A stretch of DNA of 64,000 nucleotides, from NCBI GenBank assembly GCA_000803105.1, contig JTDA01000011.1, positions 62,001-126,000 of the forward strand. Direction: 5' to 3'. The translations under genes were made by a program, and so were the position numbers. This document shows positions 1 through 8,552 of this stretch, in pieces (positions within the stretch are counted from its first letter, which is position 1; every line of letters starts with the position of its first letter). Origin of the DNA: Coprobacter secundus. Its GTDB lineage: Bacteria; Bacteroidota; Bacteroidia; Bacteroidales; Coprobacteraceae. The notes beneath the pieces were generated by a model. The model ran no database searches. It saw only the letters and a list, made by a program, of their open reading frames with translations, and was not told the DNA's origin.

Positions 1-1773
1 ATCCATAACATTGCGAGTTATGACTACATTCCCGGCTATATCATAAATATTTACAACAACCGAATTTCCTTCACCAAGTTCTACGTTGATTACGTCCGTC
101 GCATAAGTCGGGAAAACTCGAACCGGAAGAAGTTCTTTTTTAGATAATCCTGTACTTAACGATTCGAATGTTACCTCAATCGTATGATCTGCGGTTATAT
201 TTTCAAATGTATATGTATCTCCTTCAACAGCTGTTACAGTACCATCTACTTTTACTTCATTAACAGCAAATCCTTCATTGGGTGTGATTTTAAAGGTTGC
301 ATCTTTTCCGCTTACAACCTCTTTTGAACGAGTTATCTTCCCATTTTCTCCTGCCGTAGAAGTAATCGTATATACATCTGTGGTAGCTTCCACTACCTCT
401 ATATTCAGAATAGTAGAGTTAGTTGCATCAAAATTGAATCCTTTAATCAAATAATCGGTTGCCGGAGATACTGCTGTCGGAGTTCCATATATTTCGGCAT
501 TAAACATATTCATACCGATACCTGCCGGGAATTGCGGAGAATTGTTAAACCCGGTCAAATTGATTTTACGAATGGCATGGTTGTTAAAATCAGCTACATA
601 TAAACAACGATTTTTAGTATCATAGGCTAAATTTGCCGGTTGTTTAAAAAATGCTGCTGTACCAAGGGTGTTGTCAACAAAACTTCCACCGCTTTTTCCC
701 GCTAAAGTAAACACAATGTTTTCGGGTGATATTCTACGAACATTATGTTTATTGAAATCAGCTACGTAAATTTCTCCATATTGGTCACAAGCCACACCGA
801 TAGGCATGGTAAATCTGGCCAACAGCGGGTCTCCATCCTTAGATCCCTCTTCTCCTGCTGCTGCAGAATTATCTCCGGCTACAAGCGATACTGTACTGGC
901 TGTAAGATCTACTTTACGTACACGGTTTCCTCCTGCTTCTGTAATAATAAGATTTCCATCTTTATCTATAGCAATTCCTGCCGGATTATTAAATGTTGCC
1001 TGCGTCAAGGCATCCCCATCTACTGCAGAAGCACCTCCTCTTCCGGCAATAGTCGTAACCGTTCCGGTCGGAGTCACTTTACGTATACGATGATTACCCC
1101 GATCGGTTACATATAAATTATCTTCCGCATCTATAGCCAAGCCAAATGGGTTATTGAATTGGGCGTCGGCCAAATCACCATCGGCATACCCTTTAGTTCC
1201 ACCCACAAATGTGGTTACCGTTCCCTCCGGAGTAATCTTACGTATACAGTTATTTCCCGATTCAGCTACATAAAGATTACCTTTGCTATCGACGGCAATA
1301 TCCATCGGATTATTAAACCTGGCCTCTGTCCCGGTACCATTTACCAACCCGGCTGCTCCTGCAACGGCCGATATGTCTCCAGCTATAGTAGACACTTTAC
1401 CGGTCTCGAAATCGACCTTTCTGACACGATTTCCATAACGTTCTGTTACATATAAATTCCCGTTATTATCTATACATATACCATGAGGAGAATTGAATTT
1501 TGCTTGCGCTATATCTCCATCCTCATAACCCGCAGCTGACGAAGTTGATGCGGGTTTATAAGTCACAGTCGTTACGGTAGAATAACGGTTCGTACTGGTA
1601 GCGGGTATCTCTTCCGGGTTATATATCGGTCTGAAATTTGTCATTTTCACTCCTTTCTTGAATACTCTTGCAGAAAAGCCGAATTCAAAGTCTGATATTT
1701 GAGCCTTCACACCATGTATAACTCCAAAAGAAAGAATAGCATAACAAATGCCACTTAGGATAATTTTTTTCAT
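1..1773 (-). CDS. NHL-repeat beta-propeller protein with T9SS C-terminal sorting domain (3' end outside window)
   Basis: The frame is open from the ATG at 1773 to the window edge (591 codons, no stop), so the C-terminus is missing. Residues 1-24 are a Sec signal peptide ending in VKAQ. About residues 75-405 hold six NHL-type repeats with the pattern FN.P.GIA.D..GN.YV.....N.IRK, which predict a six-bladed beta-propeller. About residues 460-545 form a divergent InlB-B/Ig-like repeat (TITSTAGENGKITRS ... HTIEVTF). From about residue 548 the sequence LLPVRVFPTYATDVINVEL followed by VNIYDIAGNVV is a Por/type IX secretion sorting domain, so the product should be exported and surface-attached or released. 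It lies 25 bases after the sialidase-like gene and is probably the last or a late gene of the PUL transcript. The role is unknown; NHL propellers usually bind protein or glycan or form lyase folds. The domain calls are strong, the function is not. Confidence 0.85.
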   Translation of the reverse strand, partial: MKKIILSGICYAILSFGVIHGVKAQISDFEFGFSARVFKKGVKMTNFRPIYNPEEIPATSTNRYSTVTTVTYKPASTSSAAGYEDGDIAQAKFNSPHGICIDNNGNLYVTERYGNRVRKVDFETGKVSTIAGDISAVAGAAGLVNGTGTEARFNNPMDIAVDSKGNLYVAESGNNCIRKITPEGTVTTFVGGTKGYADGDLADAQFNNPFGLAIDAEDNLYVTDRGNHRIRKVTPTGTVTTIAGRGGASAVDGDALTQATFNNPAGIAIDKDGNLIITEAGGNRVRKVDLTASTVSLVAGDNSAAAGEEGSKDGDPLLARFTMPIGVACDQYGEIYVADFNKHNVRRISPENIVFTLAGKSGGSFVDNTLGTAAFFKQPANLAYDTKNRCLYVADFNNHAIRKINLTGFNNSPQFPAGIGMNMFNAEIYGTPTAVSPATDYLIKGFNFDATNSTILNIEVVEATTDVYTITSTAGENGKITRSKEVVSGKDATFKITPNEGFAVNEVKVDGTVTAVEGDTYTFENITADHTIEVTFESLSTGLSKKELLPVRVFPTYATDVINVELGEGNSVVVNIYDIAGNVVITRNVMD

Positions 1774-1798
1774 ATTAGTATAATTTAAAAATGGTTAA

Positions 1799-3826
1799 TT
1801 AGTTCATATCAAAAAATGTCTCATATCTATAATGTCCAATAGCTTCCGAGGTCGTCAGATAGCGATTGTATATCTTAAATTTTATAATTTCTCCTGAAAA
1901 TGAAGGAGACAATACTATTTTTCGAGAGGAATTCAGATCGCCAAAATGTTTATCAAACCGGCACCATCCCCATTTACGGGTGATACCTCCGTCACAAAAC
2001 TTTCCATTTACTACAGAAGTAATAATATTAGATATTCCATCAATAATAAATACGATATGTTGAGGTGTATTTGTTTTCAATAAACCGGAATCTATATCCC
2101 ATTCTTTCAGTAACCGGCCTTGTCTCATAGAGAATCGAACAGTCTGTCCCGATGTAACCGATATCCAAAATCCATCACCGTTTTCATCTCTATTATCGGC
2201 AATGATATCTCCCCCATTCCACTTTTCTGACCGAATTAACATCTCTATTGAGAATGCACCGCATCCTAATTCGGGAAGATTTTTCAAATGCCAAACTTTA
2301 TGATTATAAATCAAACTATCATTCATAATAATACCATTATCTGAACGCAAATAGTTAGTGTGCTGATTCCATATACCTTGTAATAATTTTTCAGAAACTT
2401 TATGTACCCCACAAACTGTCTTTTGTGTCTCGGTCATCCAATAATTACCATTTTGTTTTATCAAATCCGGATAACTAATTTTTTCGGTTGTATCATTTGA
2501 ATAAAATAGAATTTCAGGATAAGACCATTCTATTTTATTACCAACCGCAATGCCTCCTATTATCCATACAGGATTTCGATAATTCCACCATTCAATTTTA
2601 TCGGTATTATGTATCCACATCAGATAACGCCCATTGTCACATTGAAACAACCGCGGGCATGCTCTTGGGTTTTTTATTTTACTCCCATCCCGATAACAAG
2701 CATATTGAGGAGAACTCCAAGTATGCCCTCCATCATGGCTATAACAACATCCTACATATCCGTTGTTTGTACGAAAAGACATATATAAACTACCGTTTGG
2801 TAAGCTAACCAAAGTATGTTCTTCTTGCACTTTTCCTAAAGTATCATTACGGATGCCCTCATCTCCATCCGGCAACATTTCCCATATTATTTTATCAGGA
2901 TTAGAAATCGTATCAATATTCGGGGAACGCAACAGCCAACCTTCTCCGAAATCCATATTTTTAAAGGCATACTTGGAAAAAGATAGATAAAGACAACCAT
3001 TTAAAGAAATAGGCTTGCAAACACTCCAAAAGTATTGTTGCTTACCAGGAAGGTCATTTCTCTTATCTACGTCTGTATACCGTATTGGTATTTCATACCT
3101 GTTTTTACTCCAAGTAAGACCTCCATCATCACTATATTTAAAACAAAATTTCCTGTTTCTATTATAAAATACATATATTCTTCCTGCCGGTGTAATATAA
3201 GGTATAGCCCAAGCTGTACTTAAAGTCTTATTATCTACAGGTTGCATAGATGTCCAACTTTTACCTAAATCACAGCTAACAGATGATACAATATATTTAA
3301 ATCCGCTCTCGGAACCTGGTCCTGTAGTCATGACTGATACCCATTTCCCGGTCGGTGTCACTACGACATATCCTTGGTCACAATAATTATCATCAGGAAT
3401 TGTACCTATCGAATTATCAATATCTCGACTATCAACAATCTTAAAATTCATTATCCCAATACTCTTTTTTCCATTTCCTCTATCAGCTATAACCGTATAA
3501 TTATCAGACTCGGCAATACAAAGCGGAGTTCCACTTATTATACCGGTAATACTATCCAATACCAAACCTGCCGGCAATTGAGGACTTATCGTATATCGAG
3601 TTATATTATCAGTAAAATACGTTTTACTTTCCGAGGCTATTACAGCAGGTTCATACTGTAAAATGTTTTTTCCTGTGTTTACAGGTATGAAAGCCTGTAT
3701 CGGCTCACCTACATTGAAAACCCAATTCTTCACACTTCCATCTTTAATGGAAGTGTGAAAGCTATATGCCTGTGAGACATAGCATACAGTTAAAATCAAT
3801 AATTTTATTTTTCGTAATTTCATCAA
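1799..3826 (-). CDS. Secreted sialidase-fold (Asp-box) protein with He_PIG Ig domain and C-terminal LamG-like domain
   Basis: The 675-residue product has a signal peptide (about 1-22). About residues 75-130 form a putative Ig (He_PIG) domain, with the hallmark LPAGLVLDSITGIISGTP. A six-bladed sialidase-type propeller follows, with Asp boxes (SCDLGKSW, SDDGGLTW, SHDGGHTW), and then a roughly 170-residue concanavalin/LamG-like domain. It is a clear paralogue of the protein at 6748-8511: both share GEGWLL.S.N.DT, WEMLPDG..GIRN, VQEEH and KNPRACPRLF. The canonical N-terminal FRIP arginine of GH33 sialidases is not visible; the corresponding stretch reads DQGYVVV. The name sialidase therefore describes the fold, not a proven activity. 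It lies 12 bases after the BASS transporter gene in the PUL. An exo-acting glycosidase on a non-sialic sugar is plausible. Confidence 0.85.
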   Translation of the reverse strand: MMKLRKIKLLILTVCYVSQAYSFHTSIKDGSVKNWVFNVGEPIQAFIPVNTGKNILQYEPAVIASESKTYFTDNITRYTISPQLPAGLVLDSITGIISGTPLCIAESDNYTVIADRGNGKKSIGIMNFKIVDSRDIDNSIGTIPDDNYCDQGYVVVTPTGKWVSVMTTGPGSESGFKYIVSSVSCDLGKSWTSMQPVDNKTLSTAWAIPYITPAGRIYVFYNRNRKFCFKYSDDGGLTWSKNRYEIPIRYTDVDKRNDLPGKQQYFWSVCKPISLNGCLYLSFSKYAFKNMDFGEGWLLRSPNIDTISNPDKIIWEMLPDGDEGIRNDTLGKVQEEHTLVSLPNGSLYMSFRTNNGYVGCCYSHDGGHTWSSPQYACYRDGSKIKNPRACPRLFQCDNGRYLMWIHNTDKIEWWNYRNPVWIIGGIAVGNKIEWSYPEILFYSNDTTEKISYPDLIKQNGNYWMTETQKTVCGVHKVSEKLLQGIWNQHTNYLRSDNGIIMNDSLIYNHKVWHLKNLPELGCGAFSIEMLIRSEKWNGGDIIADNRDENGDGFWISVTSGQTVRFSMRQGRLLKEWDIDSGLLKTNTPQHIVFIIDGISNIITSVVNGKFCDGGITRKWGWCRFDKHFGDLNSSRKIVLSPSFSGEIIKFKIYNRYLTTSEAIGHYRYETFFDMN

Positions 3827-3838
3827 AGAGAAAAATAG

Positions 3839-5113
3839 TTATTCTTTTACAGGTCTTTTTTTGAATATATTCACCAATGCCGAACCCGTCAAATTTTGCA
3901 ACGGACCAAAAATAGCCGAAGCTAAACCTACCGTTGCAACTTTACCCATCGCTAACGCCAATCCTGTAGCTACACCTCCATTTTGCATACCTACTTCAAA
4001 AGCGATAGTACGTCTGTCTTTTTCCGGTAATTTGGCCAATTTGGCGGCAGTATACCCCACAGTATAGCCAATAATATTATGCAAGAAACAACTGAGTATC
4101 AACAAAAGACCTACCTGCCTCAAACTCTCTTGTCCCGACGCGGTAATAATGACTGTATTGATAACAATACCCATCATGGCGATAAATGCTAAAGCCGAAC
4201 TGATGGTTGAATAGGATATAGACTTCATGTGACGTAAAATAATAGCCACAATCATAGGTGCTAAATAGAACCATGTAGTAGCCATAAGCAAAGAGTACAA
4301 ACTGTCACTCAATGTATTTTCCTCTGATGAAAAATGAAGGATAAGATTTGTGACTAATATAATGGAAAAGAATGATCCCATTTGCACCAATTTGCTCCGC
4401 GTCGATTTTTCATTAAAATAGAACAAATTAAAGATAAATCCGGCGATAATAGGTACAATAATCATATTGGTAATATCTACCATCATCCCGACAACATCAA
4501 CTTCAACATATTGTCCACCTAACAACTTCATCAATTGCGGTGTCAAAAACGGAGCAAGTAATGTTGCTGTAGCACCAATGGTAACGGCAAGGGCAAGATT
4601 GGCCTTTGCCAAATATGACATCACATTAGAAGCCGATGCACTGGGAACACACCCTATCAGTACAACTCCTCCGGCTATCTCCGGCGGGAAATGAAAAACC
4701 TTAGATAGAATAAAACCCACTAAAGGCATTACGGTAAACTGACAGAATACACCGGTAATGACCCCCTTAGGCATTTTTATAACCCCCTTGAAATCATCTA
4801 ATTTCATTTGTGCACCCATTCCCAACATGGTTACTTGTACAAAAGGAACAATAAGTCTTTTTAGTTCAAAATCTCCCCATTGGATAAAACTATGAGGATA
4901 AAGCATACCCAAAGATATGGCTACAAGAATCCACATGGTATAGGCAAATCCTTTCAATTGGACAAATCCATTGAAAGAGATAGCCAATGCAGCCATTCCT
5001 GCAGTAAAAAAGAATGCACTATAACCTTGCTCTCCTTTTACTAAGTTTATAATCATTAGCAAAAAGAATACTCCTGCTATATAAGCAAAAGATCGAAAAA
5101 TCTTTTGTATCAT
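3839..5113 (-). CDS. BASS-family (bile acid:sodium symporter-like) transporter
   Basis: This 424-residue, very hydrophobic protein has about 10-12 membrane segments. The family signature is plain: MLGMGAQM in the first half, then GCVPSASASNVMSYLAKAN and ATLLAPFLTP, matching the GC.PGG.ASN..TYLA and LLAPLLTP signatures of the SBF/BASS family, which takes up organic anions with sodium. It is about 100 residues longer than typical BASS proteins. The extra part is an N-terminal block with two or three additional hydrophobic helices before the usual start of the fold (around WILVAISLGMLYP). In this PUL, between GH20 and a sialidase-like gene, it probably moves a released monosaccharide acid or other small anion across the inner membrane; that role is inferred. 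It starts 12 bases after the restored end of the GH20 frame. Confidence 0.88.
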   Translation of the reverse strand: MIQKIFRSFAYIAGVFFLLMIINLVKGEQGYSAFFFTAGMAALAISFNGFVQLKGFAYTMWILVAISLGMLYPHSFIQWGDFELKRLIVPFVQVTMLGMGAQMKLDDFKGVIKMPKGVITGVFCQFTVMPLVGFILSKVFHFPPEIAGGVVLIGCVPSASASNVMSYLAKANLALAVTIGATATLLAPFLTPQLMKLLGGQYVEVDVVGMMVDITNMIIVPIIAGFIFNLFYFNEKSTRSKLVQMGSFFSIILVTNLILHFSSEENTLSDSLYSLLMATTWFYLAPMIVAIILRHMKSISYSTISSALAFIAMMGIVINTVIITASGQESLRQVGLLLILSCFLHNIIGYTVGYTAAKLAKLPEKDRRTIAFEVGMQNGGVATGLALAMGKVATVGLASAIFGPLQNLTGSALVNIFKKRPVKE

Positions 5114-5124
5114 AATTACATTTT

Positions 5125-6737
5125 TTATTTGTAGTTAATAAATAATCTCGAATAATTTACACCCCATCGGTCGAGGAATTTGATGTTTGTCATGAGTCTA
5201 CGATAAAAATCATCATAATTTTTACGTGATGACGGAGTCCATGCAACTTCAGCAACCGCACATAATCTCGGATATGTGAGCGACTCTGCTTGTGCCGGAG
5301 TTTTACAATATTCGGTCCATAAAGATCCTTGTAAACCAATAATATGTTTTTTTCTTTATCATTTAAAGATTTAGGGAAAGGCGTATACTCATATACCTTG
5401 CGCAGGGGCAATGCATGCGTATTGGCCAAAGGCTCCAATTTGTCTTTTTGATCGGTATTATAAAAATTAAGATACATATATGCGCTGGGTGTCATAATAA
5501 CATCATTTCCCAAGCGAGCGCCTTTTATTCCTCCTCGTTCTCCCCGCCATGACATAACGATGGCATCAGAAGGGAGACCACATTCCAAAATTTCATCCCA
5601 ACCAATCATACGACGCCCTTTTTGAGCCAGATAATCGCGCATAAACTGACTAAAATATCTGAGTATCCCTTTTTCATCGCCCAAATTATTTTTCTGAATA
5701 AAATCCTGACAGAGCGAAGATGATTTCCATCGGTCCATTTGAACCTCATCCCCTCCAATATGGATAAATGAGTCTGGGAATATCGTCAAAACTTCATCAA
5801 ATAAATTTTTTAAGAATTCGAATGTCTCTTCTTTAGGACATAATATATTATTGTCATATCCCCAAATTCCGGATACGGTATAGGTTGTATCTTCTACACA
5901 CCCCAATTGAGGATAAGCAGCCAATAAAGCATGAGTATGCCCCGGCAAATCTATTTCAGGAATAATACGAATAAATTTCTTTTTTGCATATTCTACCAAT
6001 TCTGAAAGTTCTTTTTGAGTATAATATCCACCGTGCCTTTCTCCATCAAACTTATGGGGGACATCTGTTCTGTGTCCTATTTGCGTTTCACTTCTCCAAG
6101 CCCCGACCTTATGAAGTTTCGGGTATTTTTTACTTTCAAAACGCCATCCTTGGTCATCGGTCAGATGTAGATGCAATACGTTAAGTTTGTAAAAGGCCAT
6201 TCGATCTATGGTTTGCTTCAAATATTCAAAAGGCATAAAATGACGTGCAACATCTATCAAATGAGCCCGATAACCCAATGTCGGATAATCTGAAATTTCA
6301 ACTGCAGGAATTACTATTCTGTCAGTCTCCTTTTCTATAGGGAAAAGTTGCCTGAGAGTTTGTACCGCATTAAATGCTCCGTGAGGAGTGATATAACGTA
6401 TTTCTATATTCTCCCTTCCGATAGATAATTTATACCCTTCCGGATGAGAAATCGCTCGATCTACATAAAACGATATTACATTTTCCCTTTTCTTTTTGCT
6501 CTCTTTAAGCACTATCCCTGATTGACTTTTAACGGCCTTTTTTAATTCTGTTAAAACGTCAGTTATTTTCATCGTATTGTCAGCGACCAATATGGTCGTA
6601 GCTTTATTTATCTTTACTTCCCCCTCTTTAGGAGTCAATTCTGCCGGTAAAGGGATAAGCGGATAGCGGCATGTATCTGCTATTCCATTCCAAAACAAAC
6701 TACAGAAGAAGCATATTACTATAAGTTTTTGTTTCAT
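5125..6737 (-). CDS. GH20 beta-N-acetylhexosaminidase, interrupted by a -1 frameshift at A7 (open frame alone ends at 5190)
   Basis: This exo-hydrolase removes terminal beta-GlcNAc/GalNAc. The start at 6737 (MKQKLIVICFF, signal peptide) is preferred over an in-frame ATG at 6779. It has an AGGA ribosome site seven bases upstream and lies after the stop of the preceding gene. An N-terminal GH20b domain (to about residue 140) precedes the (beta/alpha)8 domain with DVARHFMP, HLHLTDDQGWR and the catalytic HIGGDEVQ. After residue ~448 the frame shifts at a run of seven A (5345-5351) and the open frame ends at a TGA (5190-5192) with an unrelated tail. The -1 frame continues with GLQGSLWTEYCKTPAQAES and VAEVAWTP, the expected GH20 end with the substrate-binding tryptophan, to a TAA at 5125-5127 (about 537 residues in all). 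The cause may be a sequencing error, a mutation, or recoding at A AAA AAC. Confidence 0.88.
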
Positions 6738-6747
6738 GATTCCTATT

Positions 6748-8511
6748 TTACTTATTAGACAAAAAACGGTAGTTTGCAATACATTCTGAAGTTCTAAGAT
6801 ATCGTCCGTATATGCGCAACGTCTCTATAGAAGCATCACATTGGGATAAAATATGTAATTTCCCAAGAGAATTTATATTTCCCAAAGAATGTGAATATTT
6901 CCCCCAACCGTATTGTCTATCTTTCCCACCATCACACAAACGTCCATCGATAATCGTAGATAGGACATGTGCCTTCCCATCGACGACGATTGATATATAA
7001 TGTTCTTTTTGGATAGTCAACATATTTTTATCCGTTATCCACGAGTAAGAGTTACCAGCATTATCGATTAATGTTATCTGTAATGCATTATTTTCTGCAG
7101 TAGCTATGTATATGCCTTGATTATTTTCGGAACGAGAATCCAACAATACTTGTCCGGGAGCCAATGATTCGAACTTGACTTTCATTTCTATAGTCATTCC
7201 ATTGTCCGAGATAAGAGGCAATCGCGGCAATCGAACCGACATTTTTTTCCGGATATTTGACTTTGACCATATCAAACCTTTCGACGTCAACGTATTATTA
7301 TCCGGTTGTCTCCAGAGTCCTTCCAACAAGGAAGGGTCAATCATATGAGTACGAGCTGTTTTTTTCTGAGTCTCCGTAATCCAAAAGTTCCCATCTTTTT
7401 CAATCAAATCGGGATAACTCATACCATTCACATCGGTATCATGTGTATATAGTAATATTTCCGGCTGCATCCATTCGATGGTTCCGTTCTTTTCAACACC
7501 TCCGGCTATCCACACCGGCGATCTTTCTTTAAAGTCTTTTCCTCCATGATTGTGATACCACAAAAGATATTTTCCATTACTGCATTTGAAGAGTCGAGGA
7601 CATGCTCTGGGATTTTTTATTATATTGGGAGCATCTGCCGCATAGCGTAACGTATCAGGATGAGTCCAACTTTCTCCATTGTCACGACTGACAGTATATC
7701 CCAAAAAACCTAATGCCGTACGAAATACACAATAGATAGAACCATCTTCCAACACTACCGTATTATGCTCTTCCTGAACGGAATAGAAATCAGCATTACG
7801 TATACCATATTCTCCATCGGGCAACATTTCCCAATTTACTTTCGAAGGGTCACTCTCTGTATCAAGATTATCTGATTTTAACAACCAACCTTCTCCTTTT
7901 CCTTGAGGAAATTCTCCCAGTTTGGAAAAAGCAAAATATACAGCTCCATTGAAATAATGGGGCTTATCTATTCCCCAAAACATCTGTACCTTGCCGTAAA
8001 ATTCATTATATATATCGGCCGCAGTCACACGAATAGGAATTCGGTATCTTTGATTGCTCCAAGTATTGCCATTATCATCAGAATATTTATAACAATACCA
8101 TCCCAACAACCCGGCTTGTTTTATGCTTTTACCTCTCACAGTAGATACATTATCTCCGTTGTAATTATAGAACACATAGATACGACCATGGCTCGTTCTA
8201 TACGGAATGGCCCAAGAAGATATAGGGCCCGTATTTTGTTCTATCTTTACCGGATTGCTCCATGTCTTCCCGTGATCAAAACTTTTGATTGCAACAATAT
8301 GCTGACCGGGGCGACTTTCACTTTCAGCCCCTGTTGTAAACACACACAACCAGGAATCATCGGGCAATTGTAATACATAAGGCTGGTCTATATAAGAATT
8401 TTTATATATGACATCCCCTAAATTTACGTTTCGCAAATCAATACTATCTTGTGCTATTCCTACCTTTACAACAAAAAATAAAGCAAAAACAATAAGGATT
8501 CTAAACTTCAT
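6748..8511 (-). CDS. Secreted sialidase-fold (Asp-box) protein with C-terminal LamG-like domain
   Basis: The 587-residue product has a signal peptide of about 20 residues (VKVGIAQ). The propeller carries Asp boxes SFDHGKTW, SDDNGNTW and SRDNGESW, and a concanavalin/LamG-like domain fills about residues 410-587. The conserved block EEHNTVVLEDGSIYCVFRT followed by KNPRACPRLF is shared with its paralogue at 1799-3826, which carries an extra N-terminal Ig domain. Where GH33 enzymes have the FRIP arginine this protein has IDQPYVLQL, so true sialidase activity is doubtful. It lies between the DUF4091 and GH20 genes of the PUL, 41 bases after the former, and is probably a periplasmic or surface exo-glycosidase in the same pathway. 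Confidence 0.86.
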   Translation of the reverse strand: MKFRILIVFALFFVVKVGIAQDSIDLRNVNLGDVIYKNSYIDQPYVLQLPDDSWLCVFTTGAESESRPGQHIVAIKSFDHGKTWSNPVKIEQNTGPISSWAIPYRTSHGRIYVFYNYNGDNVSTVRGKSIKQAGLLGWYCYKYSDDNGNTWSNQRYRIPIRVTAADIYNEFYGKVQMFWGIDKPHYFNGAVYFAFSKLGEFPQGKGEGWLLKSDNLDTESDPSKVNWEMLPDGEYGIRNADFYSVQEEHNTVVLEDGSIYCVFRTALGFLGYTVSRDNGESWTHPDTLRYAADAPNIIKNPRACPRLFKCSNGKYLLWYHNHGGKDFKERSPVWIAGGVEKNGTIEWMQPEILLYTHDTDVNGMSYPDLIEKDGNFWITETQKKTARTHMIDPSLLEGLWRQPDNNTLTSKGLIWSKSNIRKKMSVRLPRLPLISDNGMTIEMKVKFESLAPGQVLLDSRSENNQGIYIATAENNALQITLIDNAGNSYSWITDKNMLTIQKEHYISIVVDGKAHVLSTIIDGRLCDGGKDRQYGWGKYSHSLGNINSLGKLHILSQCDASIETLRIYGRYLRTSECIANYRFLSNK

Positions 8512-8552
8512 ACTTTCTATTTTTATATTTAAAATAAAATTTCATTTCAAGG

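Noticed and set aside
5190..5330. The unusual C-terminal tail of the GH20 open frame as a genuine variant end
   Set aside because: The -1 frame encodes the conserved GH20 ending over the same DNA, so the tail is a frameshift product.
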